Made by a program: the position numbers and the translations under genes
Shown: piece after piece, positions 9,824 through 17,033 of the stretch
Layout: the number at the start of each line of letters is the position of its first letter
Position numbering within the stretch: position 1 is the stretch's first letter
Source of the DNA: Thermoleophilia bacterium
GTDB taxonomy: Bacteria; Actinomycetota; Thermoleophilia; Gaiellales; F1-60-MAGs149
Assembly: GCA_016462095.1 (NCBI GenBank)
Contig: JAEMTW010000019.1
Location: 1 to 17,033 of the forward strand
Direction: 5' to 3'
Length of the DNA stretch: 17,033 nucleotides
The notes under the pieces: generated by a model
What the model was told of the DNA's origin: nothing
Database searches by the model: none
The model's input: only the letters and a program-made list of their open reading frames with translations

Positions 9824-9938
9824 GAAACCCTCGGGTGATCTAGATCGGTAAATGGACTGCGCAGGGCGTGTCGCGAGACACACTCCGAGCGCGGAAGCGC
9901 ACGGTAGCAGAACCCTGAAAGCTGATGCGTCAGGCACA
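9824..9938 (-). promoter_or_regulatory. map-rpmJ leader: candidate internal promoter and hairpin
   Basis: The only gap over 25 bp inside the operon. On the - strand it holds TGCTACCGT, a -10-like box (TACCGT at 9906-9901) with an extended TG, and no clear -35. Downstream lies a 7-bp hairpin (9866-9883: GUGUGUC, loop UCGC, GACACGC, one G-U pair), and finally the GAGGG site of rpmJ. A transcript from this point would have a leader of roughly 70 nt. Such a leader is where alpha-operon autoregulation (S4 in E. coli) could act. No U-tract follows the hairpin, so it is not an evident terminator. The gap is too short for infA and no frame in it looks like IF-1. Confidence 0.4.
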
Positions 9939-10718
9939 TTAGATCTCGGCGTCCACAATTGAGGTTCCTTGAGCCAATGTGAGGACCCGCGGGCCGTCAT
10001 CGGTAATCGCCACCGTGTGCTCAAAATGGGCTGCAAGCGACTGATCTGTCGTAAAAATCGACCAACCGTCCTCAGCCACGACGATGTCGTACGCTCCGGC
10101 CGTGATCATTGGCTCAATCGCCAGCGTCATGCCCGTTTTAAGTTCGGGTCCCGTGCCAGCATCGCCGTAATTGCGGACCTGCGGGTCTTCGTGCATCGAA
10201 CGACCAACGCCATGCCCAACGAGGTCGCGCACGACGGCAAAGCCAGCCGCCTCCACCACGCCCTGCACGGCATGCCCAATGTCGCCGACACGCCCACCAA
10301 CCTGGCTGACCTCGACCGCCGCCGCGAGCGATGCCTGGCAGGTCCGGAGCAGCGCCTTGGTTGCCTCGGGCACCTCGCCGATCATGATCGTCACGGCGGA
10401 ATCGCCAACGAAGCCCTGGCGCGTCACACCGACGTCGATCGACAGAATGTCGCCCTCCACGAGCACAACCGCATCGCTCGGAATGCCATGCACAATCATG
10501 TCGTTCGGCGAGGCACAGATCGAACCGGGAAAACCGTGATAGCCCTTGAACGTCGGCACGCCACCGGCAGCGCGGATATGGCGTTCGGCAATCTCGTCGA
10601 GATCCAGCGTCGACATACCGGGCCGCGCGCTCTCAGCGAGCAAGCCAAGCGTCTCTGCGACGATCGCGCCAGCCGCCGCCATCCGGTCGAGGTCGTTGGG
10701 CGACTTGCGGTGAATCAC
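9939..10718 (-). CDS. map: methionine aminopeptidase, type I
   Basis: Cotranslationally removes the initiator methionine from nascent proteins with small second residues. The 259-aa product has the pita-bread fold residues in order: H78, metal ligands D95 (SIDVGV) and D106 (VGDSAVT), H169 ([13 protein letters not shown]), E202 (LAIEPM) and E233 (HFEHTV). No N-terminal SH3-type zinc extension is present, so it is the short type Ia form. The GTG at 10718 overlaps the adk stop by 4 bp (GTGA). infA, which normally follows, is missing. Confidence 0.97.
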   Translation of the reverse strand: MIHRKSPNDLDRMAAAGAIVAETLGLLAESARPGMSTLDLDEIAERHIRAAGGVPTFKGYHGFPGSICASPNDMIVHGIPSDAVVLVEGDILSIDVGVTRQGFVGDSAVTIMIGEVPEATKALLRTCQASLAAAVEVSQVGGRVGDIGHAVQGVVEAAGFAVVRDLVGHGVGRSMHEDPQVRNYGDAGTGPELKTGMTLAIEPMITAGAYDIVVAEDGWSIFTTDQSLAAHFEHTVAITDDGPRVLTLAQGTSIVDAEI

Positions 10719-11368
10719 GCAGGCAGAGCCGCGTCGAGCCGTGCGGCGACGTCGTCGGTGGTACCCATGCCGTCGATCAGGACCTCGCGCACGCCGACCT
10801 GCTGATAGTGCCCGCGGACGGGCAGCGTCTGCGCGAGGTAGACGTTGCGATAGCGATTGCGCACGACGTCGGCCGCATCGTCGGGGCGTCGCTCCAGCGG
10901 GAGACCCTCGTCGTCATCGACGCCTGGCACCGTGGGCGGGTCGTAGAGCTCGTGGTAGATGCGGCCGTTCTTGGCGACGAGACGGCCAGAGATGCGACGC
11001 ACGACCTCCTCCTCGGAGACATCGAGCACGAGCACGCAGTCGAGCGGTCGTCCGCGCTTGGCCAGCATCTCGTCGAGCGCAACTGCCTGGGGCACGGTGC
11101 GTGGGAACCCATCGAGCAAAAAACCACCCGCAGCATCCGGCTCGGCGATGCGCTCACCGAGCATCCGCACGACGAGATCGTCGGGGACGAGCTCGCCCGC
11201 CTCCATATACCCCTTGGCTTCGATGCCGAGGGGAGTGTTGTCCTTGACGTGGGCGCGCAGCATGTCTCCGGTCGCGATGTGCGGCACTGCGAGCCGCGCA
11301 GCGAGGCGCGGGGCTTGCGTGCCCTTGCCCGCTCCGGGCGGGCCGAAGATGAGATACGCGCCGGGCAC
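10715..11368 (-). CDS. adk: adenylate kinase
   Basis: Interconverts AMP + ATP and 2 ADP in the cytosol. The 217-aa product has the P-loop GPPGAGKGT (9-17), AMP-binding TGDMLRAHV, GFLLDGFPRT and a long LID domain (GRLVAKNGRIYHELYDPP onwards, with DDDEGLPLERRPDD). The LID has no four-Cys zinc site, so it is the hydrogen-bond-stabilised type rather than the zinc type of many Gram-positives. GTG start at 11368, 2 bp after the secY stop. secY-adk-map is the standard Gram-positive order. Confidence 0.97.
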   Translation of the reverse strand: MPGAYLIFGPPGAGKGTQAPRLAARLAVPHIATGDMLRAHVKDNTPLGIEAKGYMEAGELVPDDLVVRMLGERIAEPDAAGGFLLDGFPRTVPQAVALDEMLAKRGRPLDCVLVLDVSEEEVVRRISGRLVAKNGRIYHELYDPPTVPGVDDDEGLPLERRPDDAADVVRNRYRNVYLAQTLPVRGHYQQVGVREVLIDGMGTTDDVAARLDAALPA

Positions 11369-11370
11369 TG

Positions 11371-12645
11371 CTACTTCAGGAAGCCGTCGTAGTGGCGCAT
11401 CATGACCTGCGATTCCATCTGCCGCATGGTGTCAAGCGCGACGCCAACGATGATCAGGATTGATGTACCACCGAGCGCCTGCCCCACGGCCTGCGAGAAA
11501 CCACCGTACTTAATGAAGATCGTCGGCAGGACCGCAATCGAGCCGAGGAACAGCGACCCAGGCAACGTCAGGCGCGTCATCACGCGATCGAGGTACTGCG
11601 CCGTCGGTCGACCTGGCCGCACGCCCGGAATGAAGCCACCGTACTTCTTTAGGTTCTCGGCCTGCTCAACCGGGTTGAACTGCACGGCCGTGTAGAAGAA
11701 CGAGAACATCACGATCAGCAGAAACTCGAAGATGATTGCAGCCCAACTTGACGGCTGGAACCAATCCGCAAGGAAGCTAAGCGACGGCACGAGCTGACCG
11801 ATCGTTGGCGGCAGGAACATCACCGCGACGGCAAAGATGACTGGGATCACGCCCGCCATATTGACGCGCAGCGGCATATAGGTGGATCCGCCTTGGGTCA
11901 TGCGGCGGCCAACCATGCGTTTGGCGTACTGGATCGGGATCCGGCGCTGCCCCTCATTGACGTAGACGACCGCGACCACGACGGCGAGGATGATGATCGG
12001 CAAGGACAGCTTCTGGAAGGTCCCCGAGGAGGCCCACGCCCGCACGCCGACGGGCAGCGAGACGAGAATCGAGGCGAAGATCAGCAGTGACTGGCCATTG
12101 CCGATACCGCGCTGCGTGATCAACTCGCCCATCCACATCAGGATGGTCGTACCCGCAGTCAGCGTCACGACGATCAGGATGAACGAGCGTGGCGTCAGGC
12201 TCGTCAGCGAGTTTGAGCCGCCGATCACCGAGCCGTTGTGGAACAAGATCACGTAGCCGATCGACTGCAAGAAGGCCAGGATGACGGTGAGATAGCGCGT
12301 GTACTGCGTGATGCGCTTCTGACCGGCCTCGCCCTCTTTCTGCAACGCCTCCAACTGCGGGAGGACGACCGTCATCAACTGCATGATGATCGACGCCGTG
12401 ATGTACGGCATGATGCCGAGCGCGAAGAACGAGAGGTTCTGCAGCGCCTGACCCGAGAACATGTTGAGGTAGCCGAGAATCGTCGAACCGGCACCACCGC
12501 TAAAGAGATTCTGGATCTCGGCGGTGTTGACACCTGGCGTTGGCAGCCACGAACCAGCGCGGTAGAGCAACAGCAGCGCTGCTGTAAACAAGAGGCGATT
12601 GCGGAGTTCCGGAACCCGGAACGAGTTGAGAACTGCGGTCAGCAT
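11371..12645 (-). CDS. secY: preprotein translocase subunit SecY
   Basis: Central channel of the Sec translocon in the inner membrane, through which SecA and ribosomes pass proteins. The 424-aa sequence has about ten hydrophobic segments, the first at about 18-38. The plug region follows (IQNLFSGGAGSTILGYLNMFSGGA-like, LNMFSGQALQ), then ALGIMPYITASIIMQL, and the cytosolic C5 loop GGFIPGVRPGRPTAQYLD at about 336-353, which contacts SecA and the ribosome. The C-terminus is short (MRHYDGFLK). ATG start 9 bp after the rplO stop. Length and motifs are normal. Confidence 0.98.
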   Translation of the reverse strand: MLTAVLNSFRVPELRNRLLFTAALLLLYRAGSWLPTPGVNTAEIQNLFSGGAGSTILGYLNMFSGQALQNLSFFALGIMPYITASIIMQLMTVVLPQLEALQKEGEAGQKRITQYTRYLTVILAFLQSIGYVILFHNGSVIGGSNSLTSLTPRSFILIVVTLTAGTTILMWMGELITQRGIGNGQSLLIFASILVSLPVGVRAWASSGTFQKLSLPIIILAVVVAVVYVNEGQRRIPIQYAKRMVGRRMTQGGSTYMPLRVNMAGVIPVIFAVAVMFLPPTIGQLVPSLSFLADWFQPSSWAAIIFEFLLIVMFSFFYTAVQFNPVEQAENLKKYGGFIPGVRPGRPTAQYLDRVMTRLTLPGSLFLGSIAVLPTIFIKYGGFSQAVGQALGGTSILIIVGVALDTMRQMESQVMMRHYDGFLK

Positions 12646-12654
12646 CCTCGCTGC

Positions 12655-13167
12655 CTACGCGTCAGATCCGTCCGCTGGGGCGCGCTCGATGACAGCAGCG
12701 GTACCGCCAGCAGCCTCGATCTTGGCCTTAGCAGAGGCGGAAAAGCCGTGAGCGTGAATCGTCAGAGCGTGTGCGATATCGCCCTCGCCCAAAACCTTCA
12801 GCGGATGCTTGATGCGACTCAGGAGTCCACAGGCAACCAACATCTCAGGCGTCACCACGGTGCCAGCAGGGAACTTCTCGGCCACATCACCGATGTTGAC
12901 GATCTCGGTCTGCGTGCGGAAGGGACCCATCGGCATCGACTTCTTCATGTGCGGGCCGCGGAGCTTGCCGGTGCGCATGTAGAGCGGCATCTGCCCGCCC
13001 TCGAAGCCAGGTCGCATGCTGTGGGAGCCGGAACGCGACTTCTGACCCTTCTGGCCACGGCCAGAGGTCTTGCCCGTGCCGCTGCCATTGCCACGACCGA
13101 TGCGCTTGCGCGCCTTCGTGGAACCCGGTGCGGGGCTCAGATTGCTGAGTGTAATGAGTTCGGTCAT
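12655..13167 (-). CDS. rplO: 50S ribosomal protein L15
   Basis: Late-assembly protein of the large subunit. The 170-aa product has the Gly/Lys/Arg-rich N-terminus [19 protein letters not shown], then [17 protein letters not shown], and a globular C-terminal half with [33 protein letters not shown]. It is somewhat longer than E. coli L15 (about 144 aa) through a slightly extended middle and a C-terminal tail ([13 protein letters not shown]). ATG with an AGAGG-type site upstream, overlapping rpmD by 4 bp. Confidence 0.98.
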   Translation of the reverse strand: MTELITLSNLSPAPGSTKARKRIGRGNGSGTGKTSGRGQKGQKSRSGSHSMRPGFEGGQMPLYMRTGKLRGPHMKKSMPMGPFRTQTEIVNIGDVAEKFPAGTVVTPEMLVACGLLSRIKHPLKVLGEGDIAHALTIHAHGFSASAKAKIEAAGGTAAVIERAPADGSDA

Positions 13168-13349
13168 TTGGCATCTACCTCTTCGACCTTCACAAGATAC
13201 GACACCTGATGCAGCATGCCCTGCAACGACGCGGAGTCCGTATGGACGCGCGACATGCCAATGCGGCGCAGACCGAGCGCGCGCAACGTGCCGCGATGCT
13301 CCTGCTGAACGCCGATCGTCGACTTAACTTGGGTGACCTTCAAGCTCAC
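13164..13349 (-). CDS. rpmD: 50S ribosomal protein L30
   Basis: Small large-subunit protein of 61 aa, close to the family norm. The core reads [23 protein letters not shown], with the L30 RRIG turn, then a second helix ([21 protein letters not shown]). GTG start at 13349, overlapping the rpsE stop by 4 bp; no other plausible start retains the first strand. Confidence 0.96.
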   Translation of the reverse strand: MSLKVTQVKSTIGVQQEHRGTLRALGLRRIGMSRVHTDSASLQGMLHQVSYLVKVEEVDAK

Positions 13350-13936
13350 GCCGATACCTCTTCCGATGCAGCAGCGACAACAGGTGCAGCATTCGTGTCG
13401 GGCTTCGTCTCAGACTTCTTAGCGCGCTGCGGAAGGATCTCGTGCACCGACTTGCCACGCAGTGCCGCGACGTCTTCTGGACGACGAAGGCTGCGCAGAC
13501 CGTTCTCGGCCGCACGGCAGAGATTGATCGGCGTCGACGTGCCCAGCGACTTGGCGAGCACATCCTTGATCCCTGCGAGCTCGAGCACTGCACGCACGCC
13601 GGCACCGGCGATCACGCCCGTACCCTGCGAGGCAGGCTTGAGCAGCACGCGACCGGCGCCATAGACGCCTGTGATCTGGTGGGTGATGGTGGTGTGATGG
13701 CGCGGCACCGTGAAGAGATTCTTCTTGGCATCCTCGATCGCCTTCTGGATCGCCATTGGCACCTCGTTCGCCTTGCCATAGCCAACGCCGACCTGCTCGA
13801 TCTCATCCCCGACCACGACCAGCGCGGTGAAGGAGAAGCGGCGGCCGCCCTTGACGACCTTAGCGACGCGATTGATCTCGACGACGCGCTCGTGGAGCTC
13901 TCGCCCGTGTGCATCCGTACCGACGCGACTTGCCAT
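13346..13936 (-). CDS. rpsE: 30S ribosomal protein S5
   Basis: Small-subunit protein of the mRNA entry site, involved in decoding accuracy and mRNA unwinding. The 196-aa product has the double-stranded-RNA-binding N-terminal domain ([42 protein letters not shown]). The C-terminal domain follows ([28 protein letters not shown], then [10 protein letters not shown]). After LPQRAKK it carries a low-complexity tail rich in Ala, Glu and Ser, so it is about 30 residues longer than E. coli S5. The ATG shares one base with the rplR stop (TGATG). Confidence 0.98.
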   Translation of the reverse strand: MASRVGTDAHGRELHERVVEINRVAKVVKGGRRFSFTALVVVGDEIEQVGVGYGKANEVPMAIQKAIEDAKKNLFTVPRHHTTITHQITGVYGAGRVLLKPASQGTGVIAGAGVRAVLELAGIKDVLAKSLGTSTPINLCRAAENGLRSLRRPEDVAALRGKSVHEILPQRAKKSETKPDTNAAPVVAAASEEVSA

Positions 13937-14283
13937 CAGAACTCGAGACCTCCCTCGCGCGCACCTTCGGCGAGCGCCTTGACACGACCGTGATAGAGAA
14001 ACCCGCCGCGGTCGAAGACGACGTTGCTGATGCCTGCTGCCTTGGCGCGCTCAGCAATGAGTGCACCCGTAGCCTTGGCCTTGGCCGACTTATCGCCGTC
14101 CTTGAGTGTGCGCGAGTCGGCGGCCGCGAGGGTGGTACCCGTCACGTCGTCGACTACCTGCACGTAGATATCGGAGTTGGACCGGAAGACGGCCAGGCGC
14201 GGACGCGCGGCGGTACCGGTAATCGTGCCGCGCACCCGACGGTGGCGACGCTGTCGTGCTTGGACTGGAGTCATCTTGCTCAT
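13936..14283 (-). CDS. rplR: 50S ribosomal protein L18
   Basis: Binds 5S rRNA in the central protuberance together with L5. The 115-aa product shows [36 protein letters not shown], then [10 protein letters not shown], and the ending [26 protein letters not shown], all standard for L18. The ATG lies 15 bp after rplF; the next in-frame ATG is the fourth codon and would be an alternative. Confidence 0.98.
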   Translation of the reverse strand: MSKMTPVQARQRRHRRVRGTITGTAARPRLAVFRSNSDIYVQVVDDVTGTTLAAADSRTLKDGDKSAKAKATGALIAERAKAAGISNVVFDRGGFLYHGRVKALAEGAREGGLEF

Positions 14284-14298
14284 GTTGTATCCCGCACG

Positions 14299-14832
14299 CT
14301 ATGCGCGCTTGCCGACCTTTCGGACCACGTGCTCGCCGACGTAACGAATGCCCTTGCCCTTGTAGGGCTCTGGCGGTCGGAGCTTTCGGATTTCCGCGGC
14401 GACTTGGCCGACGCGCTGCTTGTCGATGCCGCGCACGATGATCTGCGTGGGCTGCGGCACCTCGAACTCGATTCCCTCAGGCGCGATGTACTTGACAGCG
14501 TGCGAGTACCCGAGCGCGAGCTCGAGGTTCTTGCCCTGTGCCTGACAGCGGTAGCCGACGCCCTGAATCTCGAGCTGCTTCTCGTACCCATTGGCAACAC
14601 CCTCGACCATGTTGGCGACGAGGGAGCGCGTGAGTCCGTGGAGCGCACGGTGGTTCGGACGGTCGGTCGGGCGCTCGATTGTGATGACACCCTCGTCGAC
14701 AACGATCTTCATGTCGGCGTTGATGTTCTGCTCGAGCGTCCCCTTCGGACCAGTCACGGTGACGCGCCCAGGGGCGACTTCGATTGTGACTCCGGATGGA
14801 ACGTTGATGATGCGGCGGCCAATTCGACTCAT
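14299..14832 (-). CDS. rplF: 50S ribosomal protein L6
   Basis: Large-subunit protein near the factor-binding site, built from two similar domains. The 177-aa product starts MSRIGRRIINVPSGVTIEV, has GPKGTLEQ in domain 1 and the conserved PEPYKGKGIRYVGE near the C-terminus. The frame is open upstream to 15000, but the ATG at 14832 is chosen because the family starts exactly there and it follows the rpsH stop by only 4 bp. Confidence 0.98.
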   Translation of the reverse strand: MSRIGRRIINVPSGVTIEVAPGRVTVTGPKGTLEQNINADMKIVVDEGVITIERPTDRPNHRALHGLTRSLVANMVEGVANGYEKQLEIQGVGYRCQAQGKNLELALGYSHAVKYIAPEGIEFEVPQPTQIIVRGIDKQRVGQVAAEIRKLRPPEPYKGKGIRYVGEHVVRKVGKRA

Positions 14833-14836
14833 GAGA

Positions 14837-15232
14837 TCACCAGATGAAGCACAGCACTTCGCCACCGACGCCGCGCTTAGCGGCCTCGGACGCGGTGCAG
14901 ACGCCAGTAGAGGTGGACATGATGGCCGTTCCGAGGCCACCAAGGACGCGGGGCAACCGGTCCTTCGGCGCGTACATGCGCCGACCAGGCTTCGAAACAC
15001 GCTTGAGGCCGTAGATCACGCGTTCACGGTTACGGCCGTACTTCAGCTCGACCACGAGCAGTGGCTGCGGCTTCGCGGCCTCTTCGGACCACGAAACGAT
15101 GTAGCCCTCCTCGAGGAGGATGCGGGCGATCTCGCGCTTGTTACGCGAGGACGGCATGATGACCTTGTCGTGCAGCGCCGTGTTGGCGTTGCGGATGCGG
15201 GTCAGCATGTCTGCGATGGGATCATTGACCAT
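14837..15232 (-). CDS. rpsH: 30S ribosomal protein S8
   Basis: Binds the central domain of 16S rRNA; in E. coli it also represses the spc operon by binding at the L5 cistron. The 131-aa product starts [17 protein letters not shown] and ends [22 protein letters not shown], with KPGRRMY in the middle, all diagnostic. ATG start, 4 bp after rpsN. Confidence 0.98.
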   Translation of the reverse strand: MVNDPIADMLTRIRNANTALHDKVIMPSSRNKREIARILLEEGYIVSWSEEAAKPQPLLVVELKYGRNRERVIYGLKRVSKPGRRMYAPKDRLPRVLGGLGTAIMSTSTGVCTASEAAKRGVGGEVLCFIW

Positions 15233-15236
15233 GGTG

Positions 15237-15422
15237 CTACCAGCTCGACTTTGTCATTCCGGGGATTACGCCCTCATGCGCAAGCTGCCGAAGGCAGATG
15301 CGGCACAGGCCAAACTTCTTGTAGACGGCACGCGGCCGGCCACACTTTTGGCAGCGCGAGTACGCGCGAACCTTGTACTTGGCCGGGCGAGCGGCCTTCA
15401 TGCGCAGGGCAGTCTTTGCCAT
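15237..15422 (-). CDS. rpsN: 30S ribosomal protein S14, zinc type (type Z)
   Basis: Small-subunit head protein. At 61 aa it is the short form with a zinc ribbon: C24 and C27 (RCQKCGRPR), C40 and C43 (LCRICLRQL), ending [11 protein letters not shown]. This is the type found in most Gram-positives and actinobacteria. ATG start 8 bp after rplE. Confidence 0.98.
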   Translation of the reverse strand: MAKTALRMKAARPAKYKVRAYSRCQKCGRPRAVYKKFGLCRICLRQLAHEGVIPGMTKSSW

Positions 15423-15430
15423 ATCCTGAC

Positions 15431-15994
15431 TCAGGCCTCTCGGAACGGCATGCCGAGTTCGCGAAGCAGTTCTCGTGCCTCGTCGTCGGTTGCCGCGGTC
15501 GTAGTGATGGTGATATCCATGCCACGGATCTGATCGATCCGGTCGTAATCAACTTCCGGGAAGATGATCTGCTCCCGGATGCCGAGCGAGAAGTTGCCGC
15601 GACCGTCGAACGACTTGGGGCTGATGCCCCGGAAGTCGCGGATACGCGGAAGGGCGATGGCGATGAGGCGATCGTAGAACTCCCACATCGACTCACCACG
15701 CAACGTGACCTTGCAGCCAATTGGCATACCTTCGCGCAGCTTGAAGCCGGCGATCGACTTGCGGGCGATCGTCACGATCGGCTTCTGACCCGCGATCTGG
15801 GTCATCTGCGCGACTGCATGCTCGAGTGCCTTGGAGTCGGTCTTCGCGTCGGACACGCCCATGTTCAGCGTGATCTTCATCATCTTGGGGGCCTGCATCG
15901 AGGAGGTGTATTCGAACTTCTCGATCAGGCGTGGCTTGATTTCGCGCTCGTAGCGCTCTTTCAGCCGGGGAATGTGAGTAGCAGTGTCGGTCAT
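15431..15994 (-). CDS. rplE: 50S ribosomal protein L5
   Basis: Central-protuberance protein that binds 5S rRNA and contacts the P-site tRNA. The 187-aa product includes [51 protein letters not shown] and [18 protein letters not shown], then [14 protein letters not shown] and [21 protein letters not shown] start at 15994, overlapping rplX by 4 bp. Confidence 0.98.
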   Translation of the reverse strand: MTDTATHIPRLKERYEREIKPRLIEKFEYTSSMQAPKMMKITLNMGVSDAKTDSKALEHAVAQMTQIAGQKPIVTIARKSIAGFKLREGMPIGCKVTLRGESMWEFYDRLIAIALPRIRDFRGISPKSFDGRGNFSLGIREQIIFPEVDYDRIDQIRGMDITITTTAATDDEARELLRELGMPFREA

Positions 15995-16332
15995 TTATCG
16001 ATGTCGCTTCCGCACTTCTTGCAGACGCGGACATTACGTCCGTCGCCCACCTTTTTACCGATGCGTGTTGCCTGGTCACAGGACGGGCAGACGAGCATCA
16101 CGTTCGAACGGCGCAGCGGTGCCTCTTGATCCAGCACGCCACCTGGCGCCATCTGCTGACCACCCGAACCCGGCACGGGGCGCGGCTTCGTGTGGCGCTT
16201 GGCAATGTTGCGACCTTCAACGATCACGCGGGCGGTTGCGGGGTCGGCAGCAAGTACCTTGCCGCGCTTACCGCGATCCTTACCGGTCACGACCTCGATC
16301 GTGTCACCCGTCTTGATGCCGATGCTACTCAT
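15991..16332 (-). CDS. rplX: 50S ribosomal protein L24 with C-terminal CxxC pairs
   Basis: Assembly initiator of the large subunit, sitting at the tunnel exit. The 113-aa product has the KOW motif ([20 protein letters not shown], about 9-28) and [14 protein letters not shown]. The C-terminal part carries two CxxC pairs (C82/C85 and C104/C107), a likely zinc ribbon known in a subset of bacterial L24 proteins. The ATG shares one base with the rplN stop. Confidence 0.97.
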   Translation of the reverse strand: MSSIGIKTGDTIEVVTGKDRGKRGKVLAADPATARVIVEGRNIAKRHTKPRPVPGSGGQQMAPGGVLDQEAPLRRSNVMLVCPSCDQATRIGKKVGDGRNVRVCKKCGSDIDK

Positions 16333-16700
16333 CAGAGCACCTCCGGCGCGAGCGAGACGATGCGCATGAAGTTGCGCTCACGCAGCTCACGTGCGACGGG
16401 TCCAAAGATACGCGTTCCCCGCGGGTTGCCGGCGGGATCGATGATCACGGCAGCATTGTCGTCGAAGCGAATGTTCGTACCGTCATCACGATGGTGCGCC
16501 TTCGTGGTGCGGACGACCACAGCGTGGACGACCTCACCCTTCTTGACGGCACCGTGCGGCGTAGCCTGCTTGACGGTGGCGATGATGATGTCTCCCACGC
16601 GTGCGTAACGACGGTGCGAACCGCCGCGAACACGGATGCAGAGGATCTCGCGAGCGCCGGTGTTATCGGCCACGCGAAGTCGGGATTCCTGCTGGATCAC
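16332..16700 (-). CDS. rplN: 50S ribosomal protein L14
   Basis: Conserved large-subunit protein forming an intersubunit bridge and the binding site of RsfS. At 122 aa it is exactly the usual length. It starts [19 protein letters not shown] and has [27 protein letters not shown] near the C-terminus. GTG start at 16700, overlapping the rpsQ stop by 4 bp. Confidence 0.98.
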   Translation of the reverse strand: MIQQESRLRVADNTGAREILCIRVRGGSHRRYARVGDIIIATVKQATPHGAVKKGEVVHAVVVRTTKAHHRDDGTNIRFDDNAAVIIDPAGNPRGTRIFGPVARELRERNFMRIVSLAPEVL

Positions 16701-17033
16701 TTGACGACCTCAACGATCTCGACCAGGCGCCAATGCTTCGTGCGCGACAGCGGACGGGTCTCGACGACGCGAACCGTGTCGCCAATGTTGGCGGCATTCT
16801 TCTCGTCGTGCGCGTGCAACGTCATCGAGCGGCGCATGATCTTCTTGTACTTCGGGTGTGCCTTGAGGACGTCGACGCGAACCGTGATGGTCTGCTCCGA
16901 CTTGTTCGACGTGACAACGCCACGACGCTCTCGGCGACGGCCCTCTTCGGTTTCCTCCGCCGGCGTGCGCACGTAGGCGCCACCCTTGGACTCGCCGCGA
17001 CGACGCTTGCGCGCCTCGGCCGACTTCTTGCGC
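16697..17033 (-). CDS. rpsQ: 30S ribosomal protein S17, 5' end beyond the window
   Basis: 16S rRNA-binding assembly protein. The core is complete: [39 protein letters not shown], and the ending [33 protein letters not shown] at 16972 would give a 91-aa protein. However, the same frame stays open to the window edge and its third codon positions there are strongly G/C, more so than in the other two frames. The upstream residues are Lys/Arg-rich ([18 protein letters not shown]). So this is either an S17 with a basic N-terminal extension, as I recall for Thermoleophilia, or a preceding frame joined to it. rpmC (L29) is expected just to the right. Overlaps rplN by 4 bp. Confidence 0.88.
   Translation of the reverse strand, partial: RKKSAEARKRRRGESKGGAYVRTPAEETEEGRRRERRGVVTSNKSEQTITVRVDVLKAHPKYKKIMRRSMTLHAHDEKNAANIGDTVRVVETRPLSRTKHWRLVEIVEVVK

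Noticed and set aside
9889..9900. GCGC-GGAA-GCGC mini-hairpin
   Set aside because: Only four G-C pairs in GC-rich sequence; expected by chance and not extended on either side.
9824..9938. Possible infA remnant in the map-rpmJ gap
   Set aside because: The gap is about half the needed length and none of the three - strand frames shows IF-1-like sequence.
12238..13209. 323-codon open frame on the + strand
   Set aside because: Antisense to secY and rplO; very rich in Arg and His without domain features.
14591..16129. 512-codon open frame on the + strand
   Set aside because: It lies antisense to rplF, rpsH, rpsN and rplE, all certain genes; the translation has no family features and reflects the GC-biased third positions of those genes.

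Overview
The window is a GC-rich stretch of bacterial chromosome, almost entirely coding. About 11.8 kb of it (right edge down to 5240, all on the - strand) is one continuous ribosomal-protein and housekeeping operon. Gene order (S17-L14-L24-L5-S14-S8-L6-L18-S5-L30-L15-SecY-Adk-Map-L36-S13-S11-S4-RpoA-L17-...-TruA), frequent GTG starts, a zinc-type S14 and the L5/S17 sequence style suggest an Actinomycetota member, most plausibly Thermoleophilia-like. That placement is inference from gene order and protein style, not from a search.

Layout, reading the operon 5'->3' (right to left). The S10/spc part is rpsQ (open at the right edge), rplN, rplX, rplE, rpsN, rpsH, rplF, rplR, rpsE, rpmD, rplO, secY, adk, map. 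Then comes the only real gap of the operon (115 bp, where infA would normally lie). The alpha-operon part follows: rpmJ, rpsM, rpsK, rpsD, rpoA, rplQ. Between rplQ and truA sit two small non-ribosomal genes, a DUF1795/DcrB-like protein and a DoxX-like membrane protein. truA ends the run.

Left of truA the strands alternate. A Ca2+/H+ antiporter gene (+) converges on truA and diverges from surE (-). An unrecognised 184-aa gene (+) converges on surE and diverges from a HAD-phosphatase/ligA pair (-). Both convergent pairs share a CTAG in which each strand reads TAG. A nested palindrome with a GGGTCTGACCC core lies just after ligA at the left edge.

Most of the operon makes and assembles the ribosome (r-proteins), exports protein (SecY), removes initiator Met (Map), balances adenylates (Adk), transcribes (RpoA) and modifies tRNA (TruA). 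LigA serves replication and repair. SurE and the HAD protein are phosphatases of small phosphorylated metabolites. I saw no rRNA, tRNA, CRISPR array, insertion sequence or phage gene. The window is essentially ordinary core genome, and I do not see a convincing new multi-gene system. The points worth a second look are the missing infA with its structured leader, the rplQ-truA insertion, the unrecognised gene with its palindromic upstream region, the shared stop codons, and the palindrome after ligA.
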